Shown in pieces: positions 33,590-41,798 of a stretch of DNA of 64,000 nucleotides. Each line of letters opens with the position of its first letter. Positions within the stretch are counted from its first letter, which is position 1. Below the pieces are notes generated by a model. That model searched no databases. It worked only from the letters and a program-made list of their open reading frames with translations, and had not been told where the DNA came from. Both the position numbers and the translations under genes were made by a program. The DNA comes from an uncultured Eubacteriales bacterium. GTDB lineage: Bacteria > Bacillota > Clostridia > Oscillospirales > Acutalibacteraceae. The DNA lies in NCBI GenBank assembly GCA_934445035.1, contig CAKSDI010000006.1, positions 1 to 64,000 on the forward strand, read 5' to 3'.

Positions 33590-33931
33590 ATGAATTTTGA
33601 TCTGATAACTCTTGCGAATTCTACTACAACAACTGCTGCCGGCGGAAGAAGCTCTCTTATGATGATCATAATGCTCGTTCTTATGTTCGGACTTATGTAT
33701 TTCATCATTATCCGCCCTCAGAAGAAAAAAGAAAAAGAAGAAAAGAAAATGCGTGATAATCTCCAGATAGGCGATGAAGTCATCACTATCGGCGGTATTC
33801 ACGGAAGAGTTGTTTCTATGAAAGAGGATACCTTTGTTATAGAATCAAAAAGCGATCACAGCAAGCTCACATTTTCACGCTGGGCTCTTCAGCAGAATCT
33901 CACTGTTCATGACGACGGCGATTCAAAATAA
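33590..33931 (+). CDS. yajC: Preprotein translocase accessory subunit YajC
   Basis: A 113-residue protein with a polar Thr/Ser-rich start, one membrane helix (residues about 22-42, MMIIMLVLMFGLMYFIII) ending RPQKKKEKE, then the cytosolic domain with GDEVITIGGIHGRVVS. This is the YajC pattern; it associates with SecDF. GGAGG precedes ATG. Confidence 0.95.
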   Translation: MNFDLITLANSTTTTAAGGRSSLMMIIMLVLMFGLMYFIIIRPQKKKEKEEKKMRDNLQIGDEVITIGGIHGRVVSMKEDTFVIESKSDHSKLTFSRWALQQNLTVHDDGDSK

Positions 33932-33944
33932 GTAATTAAATTTT

Positions 33945-33992
33945 CCTCCCGATAATATACTTTATTAAAAGTAATTTATCGGGAGGATTTTT
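33945..33992 (+). promoter_or_regulatory. Terminator-like hairpin that contains the next gene's ribosome site
   Basis: An 11-bp perfect stem (33945-33955 with 33976-33986) continues, after a 2x2 internal loop, into a 6-bp stem (33958-33963 with 33968-33973) with an ATTA loop. Five T follow, and ATG 33993 comes directly after. The right arm GGGAGG is also the only Shine-Dalgarno for that ATG. It can act as a terminator or as a translation block. Confidence 0.75.
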
Positions 33993-34397
33993 ATGTCCGA
34001 AAAAATAAACGAATTTTTAAAAAGCGGCAATTCAAAAAATTTTCTTTTTGGAATTCTTATAGGCCTTGGCGTTCTCACTCTGTTTTTATTGCTGTTTTCG
34101 GGGGTATTTCTGATATTCGGAATAAGCAGAGCTTATTCAAAAGTTTTTGCAACTATAGCGGTAGCTATAGGAGCTATGGTAAGCGCATATTATTCATCAA
34201 GAAAAATAGGGAAAAAAGGATATCTCACAGGGCTTTTAAACGGACTTGTGTTTTTTACCGTGGTTACCTTCATTGCCTTAATAATAAATAAGGGCGGATT
34301 AACTTCCAATACTTTGTTTCGTTTTATCATAGTTTTCCTTTCATCGCTAATCGGCGGAATAGCAGGAGTTAATAAAAAGCAGAAAAAATACATCTGA
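33993..34397 (+). CDS. TIGR04086 family membrane protein
   Basis: A 134-residue protein with four predicted membrane helices (about 18-40, 50-66, 78-96, 106-124) and Gly-rich packing motifs (LIGGIAGVNKK at the end). The pattern YYSSRKIGKKGYLTGLLNG between helices 2 and 3 is typical of the YrzE/TIGR04086 family that follows yajC in many Firmicutes. Its function is not known. Its ribosome site is inside the hairpin just upstream. Confidence 0.8.
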   Translation: MSEKINEFLKSGNSKNFLFGILIGLGVLTLFLLLFSGVFLIFGISRAYSKVFATIAVAIGAMVSAYYSSRKIGKKGYLTGLLNGLVFFTVVTFIALIINKGGLTSNTLFRFIIVFLSSLIGGIAGVNKKQKKYI

Positions 34398-34428
34398 AAA
34401 AAGCGAAGACTTTTAGTCTTCGCTTTTT
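34397..34428. terminator. Bidirectional terminator; loop holds the pflA stop
   Basis: AAAAAGCGAAGAC pairs with GTCTTCGCTTTTT; A-rich left, T-rich right. The pflA stop (34413-34415 on the minus strand) is in the loop. Confidence 0.9.
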
Positions 34429-35129
34429 AAATATTCATTTAGCCAATCGATAGTTTCCGCACTTGTTTCCCCGAAATTCTTAAATTTAAAATCAATTCCC
34501 AAAGTCTTGTATTTATCTTCACAAAGCTTTTTAAAGGGGAGAAGCTCAATTTCCGAAATAAAAGGGAATTTTTGCTTTAATTTTAAAAGGTAATCGATAT
34601 TATCTTCATTATCATTAAGTCCCTCGATTATTACCTGTCTTATAACAGTGTTAACATTATAAGTTTTAAGCTTTTCAAGAAATTTTAAAGGAAAGCTCAT
34701 ATCAAGCCCTGTATACTTTAAATAATCATTTTTATTTGTATATTTAAAATCAAGCAGACAGTGATCGGTATATTTTAAAAGTCTTTCTGTGCTTTCATCA
34801 ATTTTACAGCCGCTTGTATCAAGACAGGTAGAGATATCGTTTTCTTTGCAAAGTTTAAAAAGCTCTGTTACAAATTCAGACTGTATAAGCGGCTCGCCGC
34901 CCGAAACCGTGATGCCGCCTTTATCGCCGAAATATTCCTTATATCTTAAGACCTTTTCAAATACCTCTTCGGCTGAAAATTCGCTTCCTGCATTTGTATC
35001 CCATGTTTCAGGGTTGTGACAGCAAGCGCACCTTAAAGGACATCCCTGCATAAATACAACAAATCTGACACCCGGTCCGTCAAGAGTGCCGAGTGATAAA
35101 AAAGAGTTGATCTTACCTATTATCATCAT
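34413..35129 (-). CDS. pflA: Pyruvate formate-lyase activating enzyme
   Basis: A 238-residue radical-SAM enzyme that puts the glycyl radical on PflB. The iron-sulfur cluster motif CxxxCxxC is C-PLR-C-AC-C near residues 29-36, with one extra Cys in the second gap, then HNPETW, and GGEPL for SAM binding. DGPGVRFVVFMQGCP is the usual lead. It overlaps pflB by four bases. Needs anaerobic conditions. Confidence 0.95.
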   Translation of the reverse strand: MMIIGKINSFLSLGTLDGPGVRFVVFMQGCPLRCACCHNPETWDTNAGSEFSAEEVFEKVLRYKEYFGDKGGITVSGGEPLIQSEFVTELFKLCKENDISTCLDTSGCKIDESTERLLKYTDHCLLDFKYTNKNDYLKYTGLDMSFPLKFLEKLKTYNVNTVIRQVIIEGLNDNEDNIDYLLKLKQKFPFISEIELLPFKKLCEDKYKTLGIDFKFKNFGETSAETIDWLNEYLKSED

Positions 35130-37354
35130 ATCACCGTGTGGAATGTTCTGCTGATAACTTCTCTTTGCTGTTCCTTAGAAAGCTTATGGAAATTAACGGC
35201 ATAACCCGAAACCCTTATAGTCAAATTAGGATACAGCTCAGGATTGTTATAAGCTTCAATCAAAGTTTCTTTATTTAAAACATTCACATTTATGTGGTGC
35301 GCGGATTTTGAAAAATATCCGTCTAAAATATTTACAAGATTATCTATCCTTTGCTCTTCGCTTTTTCCGAGGGTATCGGGAGTGATCGAGAAAGTGTTTG
35401 AAATTCCGTCGCGGCAATCGTCATATGAAAGTTTTGAAACGGAATTAAGAGAAGCAAGAGCGCCGTTTTCCTCGCGGTTATGCATAGGATTAGCGCCCGG
35501 AGCGAATGGCTCGCCGTCTTTTCTGCCGTCGGGAGTGGCTGCGGTGTTTTTTCCGTACATAACATTAGATGTTATAGTAAGTACCGACAAAGTATGCTCG
35601 GCGTTTCTGTAAGCTTTGGTTTTTCTCAGCTGTGAAATTATAAAATGCGTTATATCCTTGGCGATTAAATCCACTCTGTCGTCATCGTTGCCGTATTTCG
35701 GGAATTCGCCGTTTGTTTCAAAACCGACTATAAATCCTTTATCATTTTTTAAAGCCGTTACATCAGCGTATTTTATAGCAGAAAGCGAGTCTGTAAGCAC
35801 TGAAAGTCCCGCAATGCCGAAAGCCATAAATCTATGAACATCCGTATCGTGCAGTGCCATTTGCAGACTCTCATAAGCATATTTATCGTGCATATAATGA
35901 ATGATATTCATTGTGTTTACATACAGTCTGCACAGCCAAACAGCATATTCCTTAAATCTCGAATATACCTCTTCAAAGTCAAGCTTTTCTTTATTATAGA
36001 CCTCTTTTTGCGGTCCGAAGCTTATATCGGAAGAAGAGTCGTATCCGCCGTTTAGTGAGAAGAGCAGTAATTTTGCAAGATTGAATCTTGCACCGAAAAA
36101 CTGCATCTGTTTTCCGACTTTCATTGCCGAAACACAGCAGGCGATCGCGTAATCATCGCCGTAAACAGGGCGCATAAGATCGTCGTTTTCATACTGAATC
36201 GAATCGGTATCAACAGATACTTTAGCGCAGAACTTTTTAAAATTAATAGGTAAGTCTTTAGACCACAGCACCGTGAGATTAGGCTCCGGAGCAGAGCCGA
36301 GAGTATATAAGGTGTTTAAAATTCTGTAACTGTTCTTTGTTACAAGAGTTCTGCCGTCTGTACTTTTTCCGCCGACGCTTTCTGTTATCCACATAGGATC
36401 TCCGCCGAAAAGCTCGTTATATTCGGGCGTGCGGAGATGGCGGGCAAGCCTTAACTTAATTACAAAATCGTCAATAAGCTCCTGCGCCTTGCTTTCGTCA
36501 AGCAATCCCGATTTTATATCTCTTTCTATGTAAATATCAAAAAATGTGCTTACTCTTCCAAGTGACATTGCCGCGCCGTTTTGTTCCTTATTTGCCGAAA
36601 GATAGGCAAAATATGTCCACTGAATAGCCTCTTCGGCGTTTTTGGCGGGCATGCTTATATCTTTTTCATAAGATAAAGCCATTTCTTTCATTTTGTTTAA
36701 AGCTGAGATCTGTTTACTAAGCTCTTCCGAAAGTCTTATATTTTCTTCGGTGAAATCCTTTCCCTCAAGAGCGGACTTATCTTTTTTCTTTTCAAGTATC
36801 AGAAAATCAACACCGTAAAGAGCAACTCTTCTGTAATCGCCGATAATTCTTCCTCTTCCGTAAGCGTCGGGAAGACCGGTTATTAAATGGCAGTGCCTGG
36901 CCTTACGCATTTCCTTAGTGTATGCGCTGAATACTCCGTCGTTATGAGTAGTTCTGTTTTTGAATTTTTCTTCTATCTCTTCGCTTAAATTATAGCCGTA
37001 AGCAGAACAGGCTTGTCTTGCCATTCGAATTCCGCCGTAGGGATTGACTCCGCGTTTAAGAGGGGAGTCGGTTTGCAGACCTACGATCAACTCGGAATTT
37101 TTATCAATATATCCCGGTTTATAAGCGTCGATATCCGAAACGGTTTTCGTGTCTATATCAAGTACTCCACCGTTTTTTCTTTCTTTATCGAAAAGCGCAT
37201 TTACTTTCTTCATAAGTTCGTTAGTTCTTGAAGTTGCTCTCGAAAGAAATTCAGCGTTTCCTGTATATTCTGTGTAATTTTCCTTTATAAAATCGCTTAC
37301 ATCGATCTCATTTTTCCATTTTTCACCTTTAAAGCCGATCCAACTGTTGTTCAT
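35126..37354 (-). CDS. pflB: Formate C-acetyltransferase (pyruvate formate-lyase)
   Basis: A 742-residue glycyl-radical enzyme turning pyruvate and CoA into acetyl-CoA and formate. The adjacent catalytic cysteines lie in AIACCVSAMK and the radical glycine in the C-terminal RVSGYAVNFHKL. GNNDDR-type sequences (KYGNDDDRVD) and TSNVMYGKNTAATPDGR are also characteristic. Two ATGs are adjacent at 37357 and 37354; the second is better spaced (6 nt) from GGGAG. Operon with pflA. Marks mixed-acid fermentation. Confidence 0.97.
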   Translation of the reverse strand: MNNSWIGFKGEKWKNEIDVSDFIKENYTEYTGNAEFLSRATSRTNELMKKVNALFDKERKNGGVLDIDTKTVSDIDAYKPGYIDKNSELIVGLQTDSPLKRGVNPYGGIRMARQACSAYGYNLSEEIEEKFKNRTTHNDGVFSAYTKEMRKARHCHLITGLPDAYGRGRIIGDYRRVALYGVDFLILEKKKDKSALEGKDFTEENIRLSEELSKQISALNKMKEMALSYEKDISMPAKNAEEAIQWTYFAYLSANKEQNGAAMSLGRVSTFFDIYIERDIKSGLLDESKAQELIDDFVIKLRLARHLRTPEYNELFGGDPMWITESVGGKSTDGRTLVTKNSYRILNTLYTLGSAPEPNLTVLWSKDLPINFKKFCAKVSVDTDSIQYENDDLMRPVYGDDYAIACCVSAMKVGKQMQFFGARFNLAKLLLFSLNGGYDSSSDISFGPQKEVYNKEKLDFEEVYSRFKEYAVWLCRLYVNTMNIIHYMHDKYAYESLQMALHDTDVHRFMAFGIAGLSVLTDSLSAIKYADVTALKNDKGFIVGFETNGEFPKYGNDDDRVDLIAKDITHFIISQLRKTKAYRNAEHTLSVLTITSNVMYGKNTAATPDGRKDGEPFAPGANPMHNREENGALASLNSVSKLSYDDCRDGISNTFSITPDTLGKSEEQRIDNLVNILDGYFSKSAHHINVNVLNKETLIEAYNNPELYPNLTIRVSGYAVNFHKLSKEQQREVISRTFHTVI

Positions 37355-37384
37355 CATATTCTCCCTAACATCAATAGTGATACT

Positions 37385-37413
37385 ATCATACTGTATATAG
37401 CGTTAAATGTCAA
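37385..37413 (-). promoter_or_regulatory. Promoter for pflB-pflA
   Basis: On the minus strand TTGACA (37413-37408) and TATGAT (37390-37385) are 17 nt apart. A TAAATGT / ACATTTA inverted repeat overlaps the -35; it may be an operator, but I know no match. Confidence 0.7.
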
Positions 37414-37482
37414 GTCAAACCCTACATTTAGTGTAAAATAAAATGATTTGAAGTAAAAGTGAAAAGGTAAGAAGTAAAAAGT

Positions 37483-37512
37483 AAGCCCCAAAGACAATGG
37501 TCTTTGGGGCTT
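37483..37512 (-). terminator. Terminator of tRNA-Gln
   Basis: A perfect 13-bp stem (37483-37495 with 37500-37512), 4-nt loop, followed on the minus strand by a T-rich tract. Confidence 0.8.
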
Positions 37513-37515
37513 TGG

Positions 37516-37587
37516 CTGGGGTGGCGAGATTCGAACTCACGAATGCAGCAGTCAAAGTGCTGTGTCTTACCGCTTGACGACACCCCA
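37516..37587 (-). tRNA. tRNA-Gln (anticodon TTG)
   Basis: The minus strand gives acceptor TGGGGTG/CACCCCA, a D-arm with AAGCGGTAAGAC, anticodon loop CTTTGAC and T-arm GAGTTCGAATCTC. The anticodon is TTG (CAA codons). CCA not encoded. Confidence 0.97.
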
Positions 37588-37653
37588 AAATATTAAATAT
37601 TAAAAATAAAAGCACCTAAACGCTCAAACGAAAAGGTGCCTAAACGCTTATGG

Positions 37654-37728
37654 GGTGGGAGATGGGATTCGAACCCACGATCTCCAGTGCCACAAACTGG
37701 CGCTTTAACCAACTAAGCTACACCCACC
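37654..37728 (-). tRNA. tRNA-His (anticodon GTG)
   Basis: The minus strand begins with an extra G (-1) pairing with C73, typical of tRNA-His. D-arm AGCTTAGTTGGTTAAAGC, anticodon loop TTGTGGC, T-arm GTGGGTTCGAATCCCAT. CCA appears to be encoded at 37653-37651. One U-U mismatch is seen in the acceptor stem. It is 66 nt from tRNA-Gln. Confidence 0.95.
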
Positions 37729-37779
37729 GTAACGCAAAAACTATCATATCATAACGAATTTGGTTTGTCAAGAACTTTT

Positions 37780-37995
37780 TTAGATTTTAAAATCGTCAGG
37801 CGAATAAGCTTTTTCGATATTCTTATTATCGGGTTTTCTTTTAAATACATCATATTTATAATGCCTGCAATAATCTCTTTTTCCCGTTACTCCGTGCTTT
37901 AAGCAAAAAATATTTTCACCGTAATCCGATTTTCTTCCGAACTCGCACCAAAGGCAGGATTTTTTTTGTTTTTTATTAAAAAGAGAAAAGCCCAT
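37780..37995 (-). CDS. Small Cys-containing protein, unknown function
   Basis: A 71-residue basic protein. It has a CLWCEFG motif, then FCLKHGV and CRHYKYDVFKRKP. The spacing (CxxC, then single Cys, then Cys before a Tyr-Lys-Tyr-Asp and Arg-x-Pro end) matches a small conserved family common in Clostridia with no known function; a metal site with four Cys is likely. An open frame goes 13 codons further up, but ATG 37995 has AGGAG 7-8 nt before. It follows ylbJ after a MITE-like element. Confidence 0.7.
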   Translation of the reverse strand: MGFSLFNKKQKKSCLWCEFGRKSDYGENIFCLKHGVTGKRDYCRHYKYDVFKRKPDNKNIEKAYSPDDFKI

Positions 37996-38026
37996 TTTTC
38001 TGCTCCTGTGTTTTTTATAATATAGT

Positions 38027-38167
38027 TTAGACAATACAATCAGGGTACAATGCTTTTTTGAAGAAACGGCGCATTCATCGACTTTGTTGCCCTCCGCTCA
38101 CAATACGACATATAATCGGACAAATTTTCCGCTATGAGAAGCGTTGTATCCTGATTGTATTGTCTAA
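38027..38167. mobile_element. MITE-like element with 29-bp inverted repeats
   Basis: 38027-38055 and 38139-38167 are reverse complements with two mismatches in 29. The inner 83 nt has no convincing frame. TA lies on each side of a GACAATAC...GTATTGTC core (38028-38029 and 38165-38166), as expected for a TA target duplication of the IS630/Tc1-mariner type. Its right end provides the ylbJ stop codon. No transposase is in the window. It may also be a long RNA hairpin. Confidence 0.7.
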
Positions 38168-39198
38168 TTATACCACATAGCTTTATCTTTTCCAATAATT
38201 TTTTTACTTTGAACCGAAATAAGGAACAAGATAACAACCGCCGATAGCACTAAAACAGTTTTTAATGAATTCGTTTTAATAATTATTGTGTTATTAAGAA
38301 AAGCTGTTGATATTTTGCACCTGAATACTTTGATCAAAACCGAAGAATAAAATAAAAGCAACAAACCGTTTAAAATTCTGAAAATCAAAAATTTCAGAAC
38401 ATTAAATTTTATATCGCCGCTGACAGCAATGATCTGCATAATAACGCAAACTCCGCCGAACCCGAGAATAAAACTAACAGCATAAATATTTTTAAATTTA
38501 AAAACGGAACAGCTGACCTCGTTTAAATAAACCAAAAAATTTAAAAATTTCACTTTCTCTGCGAATTTTTCTAAAACGGAATTTATAACACAGAAAAGCA
38601 CTACAAAGCTGCAAATATTTATCATAGAAGCAGAGGCGCGCGCTGTACTGTTTACAAAAATATCCGAAAATTTAAAAGGACTTTTATTTCGGGTACTTTT
38701 AAAATTTATTTTATCTTTTTCTAAAAACCTCGTAAATAAAAAAATACTAAGAGAGGAAAGAATTGCCGATAAGAATAAAACAAGTCCTGTTTTAACCGAA
38801 CCGTAGATCCCCGAACCCACGGCGATTATGATAAATCCGGGACCTGCATTTACACAAAATCTCATCATTTTTTCAGCACAATTCGGCTCAATATTATCAA
38901 GTCTTACTTCTTCGTTTAAAAGCATTGCTCCTATCGGATATCCGCCTAAAGCCGAAAGAATAAAAATAAGCGGAATTTTATTTTTTAAATTTAATGATTC
39001 TATAACGCCGATAAATAATAAAACACATACCATAAAAGGGAATAATGACGGTATCAACACATCGGAGCACATATAAAGCCCTTTTATCGCTCCGTTTACA
39101 GCGTCATTTCTAAAAAAGATAAGACAAAACGCAAACAAAGATATCAAAGAAAAAATAATAATTCTTTTAAAAACTTTCAAAGAAAACACACCCCGCAT
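38164..39198 (-). CDS. ylbJ: Sporulation integral membrane protein YlbJ
   Basis: A 344-residue protein with about eight hydrophobic helices and the YlbJ/nucleoside-transporter-gate-like motifs (VLIPSLFPFMVCVLLF, LSALGGYPIGAMLL, FCVNAGPGFIIIAVGSGI). YlbJ is made in the mother cell in Bacillus and is needed for spore cortex formation. The family is often 380-410 residues, so the C-terminus may be short; the stop TAG is formed by the edge of the inverted-repeat element. ATG 39198 has no strong ribosome site; TTG 39180 with GGGGTG is an alternative start. Confidence 0.8.
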   Translation of the reverse strand: MRGVFSLKVFKRIIIFSLISLFAFCLIFFRNDAVNGAIKGLYMCSDVLIPSLFPFMVCVLLFIGVIESLNLKNKIPLIFILSALGGYPIGAMLLNEEVRLDNIEPNCAEKMMRFCVNAGPGFIIIAVGSGIYGSVKTGLVLFLSAILSSLSIFLFTRFLEKDKINFKSTRNKSPFKFSDIFVNSTARASASMINICSFVVLFCVINSVLEKFAEKVKFLNFLVYLNEVSCSVFKFKNIYAVSFILGFGGVCVIMQIIAVSGDIKFNVLKFLIFRILNGLLLLFYSSVLIKVFRCKISTAFLNNTIIIKTNSLKTVLVLSAVVILFLISVQSKKIIGKDKAMWYN

Positions 39199-39266
39199 AA
39201 TTATATTCGGAGATCATATTTAATATAATTAATTAAATTTACTTTATTTTGGGGCGATGAATAATA

Positions 39267-39563
39267 ATGTCCGATAAATTCAAATTTAAAAGCCGAAAAA
39301 AGCAATGTGCAAAAATTTTTAAATGCTCGCAGGATTATTTTTCCAATAACGCTCAAAACGGCGCGCATATAGAAATATTTTCCGATAAGGAACTTACTCT
39401 TGAGGGCTGCAAAGGAATTTTAAACTATGATACCGACTTTTTAAGACTTGAAATTTTAAAAGGGGAGATATCGGTCTTCGGCGAAGATTTTTTAATTTTA
39501 TCATTTGAAAATGAAGTTATCAGCATAAAAGGCAAAATCACTTCAATAGAATTTTCAAATTGA
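39267..39563 (+). CDS. yqfC: Sporulation protein YqfC
   Basis: A 98-residue protein of the YabP/YqfC family: a basic start, then beta-rich segments (AHIEIFSDKELTLEGCKGILNYD, FLRLEILKGEISVFGEDFLIL, ISIKGKITSIEF). In Bacillus it is part of the sigma-E regulon and is next to yqfD, as here. GGGGCGATG precedes the start. It is divergent from ylbJ. Confidence 0.88.
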   Translation: MSDKFKFKSRKKQCAKIFKCSQDYFSNNAQNGAHIEIFSDKELTLEGCKGILNYDTDFLRLEILKGEISVFGEDFLILSFENEVISIKGKITSIEFSN

Positions 39564-39582
39564 CAAAATTAGGGAGATAACT

Positions 39583-40746
39583 ATGAATTCGATTTTAAGA
39601 TTTTTAAACGGCTATCTTATTATAAAAATAATGGGCGACGACAGGGAAAAGGTTATTAACCGCGCGGCAATAAACGGGATAATACTAAAAAACTTCCGTT
39701 CGGAAAAAGATTATATTACAGTTTTAATAAACATTAAAGATTTTAAAAAATTACGGAAAACAAGAAGAGGAACAGATGCTAAGATTAAAATTTTAAAAAA
39801 GCGCGGCATACCGTTTATTATCGGGAAATATAAAAAAAGAACAGGCTTTTTGACAGGCATTATACTGTTTTTTATAATTTTAGAAACTATGTCCGGTTTT
39901 ATATGGAAAATAGAAGTTCACGGCAATAAGAATATCGACGATGAAACGATTATAAATTCCTGTAAAAAGATCGGAATAACCGAGGGAAAAAGATATAAAA
40001 AATCAACTCTTGATAAAAAATCACAGGAATTGTTACTTGATCTTGATAATCTTTCCTGGGCGGCTATCAATGAAGAAGGCTGCATTTTAAGTGTTGATGT
40101 CAGTGAAATCAAAGATAAAAAGAACAAAGAAAAACCCGGAAATATCAAAAGCTCTGCCGACGGAATTATTACTAAAATCGATATAACTTCGGGTATGCCG
40201 CTTGTAAAGGTAGGCGACGCGGTATCTAAAGACGAACTGCTGGTTTCAGGAATTATAGAGGGTAAAACCACAACGCAGTTTGTAAAATCAAAAGGCGATA
40301 TCTTTGCCGATACCCAAAGGTCGGTCGAGTCTTTGGATGATTACAGCATAGTTATTAAAGAAAAAACAAAAAAGAGAGAAAAAAGAGCCGTTTTATCATT
40401 ATTCGGGCTTAAAATTCCGCTGTTTATAGGCGATTGTACCGAAGAAAATGTAAACAGAACAACTTTTAAGCAATTTAAGCTTTTAAAAAAGGAAATACCC
40501 ATAACTCTCACCGTGAAAGAATATATCATTTGCGATACAAAAAAAGAAATAAGATCAAAAAACAGACTTGAAAAAATATTGATAGAAAAAAATAAAAAAT
40601 ATATAGAAAAAAACTTCGGTGAAAATGCAAAAATAACGGATTATAAAACCGAATTTACGAAATCCGGCGCTAAGGTCACCACCTATTTTACAACAAATGA
40701 AAATATTGCCGTGCCCGAGTCTATAATTGTTGAAGATCAAAATTGA
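39583..40746 (+). CDS. yqfD: Sporulation protein YqfD
   Basis: A 387-residue protein of the YqfD family. N-terminal region with GYLIIKIMGDDREKVINRAAINGI, one membrane helix at about residues 88-108, then an extracytoplasmic domain (KIEVHGNKNID and the VKVGDAVSKDELLVSG barrel). It is one of the mother-cell membrane proteins in sporulation; its exact job is not known. AGGGAG lies 6 nt before ATG. Its stop is inside the phoH promoter. Confidence 0.9.
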   Translation: MNSILRFLNGYLIIKIMGDDREKVINRAAINGIILKNFRSEKDYITVLINIKDFKKLRKTRRGTDAKIKILKKRGIPFIIGKYKKRTGFLTGIILFFIILETMSGFIWKIEVHGNKNIDDETIINSCKKIGITEGKRYKKSTLDKKSQELLLDLDNLSWAAINEEGCILSVDVSEIKDKKNKEKPGNIKSSADGIITKIDITSGMPLVKVGDAVSKDELLVSGIIEGKTTTQFVKSKGDIFADTQRSVESLDDYSIVIKEKTKKREKRAVLSLFGLKIPLFIGDCTEENVNRTTFKQFKLLKKEIPITLTVKEYIICDTKKEIRSKNRLEKILIEKNKKYIEKNFGENAKITDYKTEFTKSGAKVTTYFTTNENIAVPESIIVEDQN

Positions 40747-40771
40747 CATAGAGGATTTAATTTAGTATAAT
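40743..40771 (+). promoter_or_regulatory. Perfect-consensus promoter for phoH operon
   Basis: TTGACA (40743-40748) and TATAAT (40766-40771) are 17 nt apart, all consensus. The -35 overlaps the yqfD stop codon. It separates vegetative phoH-era-mutS2 from the sporulation pair upstream. Confidence 0.85.
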
Positions 40772-40802
40772 AAGAACATATTAATTCGGAGCGTGATATC
40801 TA

Positions 40803-41798
40803 ATAGAGCTTTATTTTGATTTATCGGAAATAAACAATTTAACGGACCTTTTCGGCGAGTTTGACAGTAATATATCTTTGCTTGAAAAGAAATTCAATGT
40901 TTCTTTTCTTTTAAGGGATTCCAAGCTTAAAATAAAAGGCGAAGAGGAAAATATAAAAAGAGCATTAAAAGCTATAAGCTGCCTTAAAACTTATCTTGAT
41001 AACGGCGAAACTTTAAACGAGCAAACCGTGGGTTATGTTACGGATATGATAGAAGACGGCACCGAGTCAAAAATAGAAAGCTTAGCAGGCGACGGACCTG
41101 CATATATCACCTCTTCCGGCAAGCCTGTAAAGCCTAAGACTTTAGGACAGAAAAAATATATCGAAGCAATTAAGAAGAACACTGTTACAATAGGCGTCGG
41201 TCCTGCGGGAACGGGAAAAACTTATCTTGCAGTAGCAGAGGCGGTAAAAAGCTTTAAAGAAAAAAGCACCGCAAAAATCATTCTAACAAGACCGGCAGTT
41301 GAAGCAGGGGAAAGCTTAGGCTTTTTGCCCGGAGATCTTCAGCAGAAAATAGATCCTTATTTGCGGCCGCTTTACGACGCGCTTTTCGATATGTTAGGTC
41401 CCGAAAGCTTTCAGAAACATCACGAAAGAGGGGAAATAGAAGTTGCTCCCCTTGCTTATATGCGCGGAAGAACTCTTGACAACAGCTTTATAATTCTTGA
41501 CGAAGCGCAGAACACGACTACCGAGCAGATGAAAATGTTTTTAACAAGGCTCGGATTTAATTCAAAAATAGTCGTAACAGGCGATATCACGCAGATAGAT
41601 CTGCCAAGCGGTAAAAAATCAGGTCTTAAAGAAGCGGTAAAAATTTTAAAGAATATTGATGGAATTTCTATCGTAAGGCTAACGGAAAAAGATGTTGTAA
41701 GACATAAACTCGTTCAGGAAATAATCAAAGCCTACGAAAAAAACGGAGGAAGAAATGAAAACAAAGGTAAATATAACAGACAAGCAAAAAAAGATTAA
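40803..41798 (+). CDS. phoH: PhoH-like ATPase
   Basis: About 331 residues. Walker A is GPAGTGKT and Walker B is FIILDEAQNTT, with PGDLQQKIDPYLRPLYDAL and GDITQIDLPSGKKSGL, all PhoH. The frame is open back to 40797, and the family N-terminus (IELYFDLSEINNLTDLFGEFD) is encoded upstream of the first usual start, TTG 40878. The only in-frame start candidate there is ATA 40803, 11 nt after GGAG; a single-base difference from the true sequence is the other explanation. In Firmicutes it precedes ybeY and may help RNA processing. Confidence 0.85.
   Translation: MELYFDLSEINNLTDLFGEFDSNISLLEKKFNVSFLLRDSKLKIKGEEENIKRALKAISCLKTYLDNGETLNEQTVGYVTDMIEDGTESKIESLAGDGPAYITSSGKPVKPKTLGQKKYIEAIKKNTVTIGVGPAGTGKTYLAVAEAVKSFKEKSTAKIILTRPAVEAGESLGFLPGDLQQKIDPYLRPLYDALFDMLGPESFQKHHERGEIEVAPLAYMRGRTLDNSFIILDEAQNTTTEQMKMFLTRLGFNSKIVVTGDITQIDLPSGKKSGLKEAVKILKNIDGISIVRLTEKDVVRHKLVQEIIKAYEKNGGRNENKGKYNRQAKKD

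Noticed and set aside
37588..37653. Terminator between tRNA-His and tRNA-Gln
   Set aside because: GCACCT/AGGTGC makes only a 6-bp stem with a long loop; a short repeated CCTAAACGCT is noted, but support is too weak.
38040..38237. Minus-strand frame spanning the inverted-repeat element and ylbJ end
   Set aside because: It is out of frame with ylbJ and reads through both arms of the element; no ribosome site.
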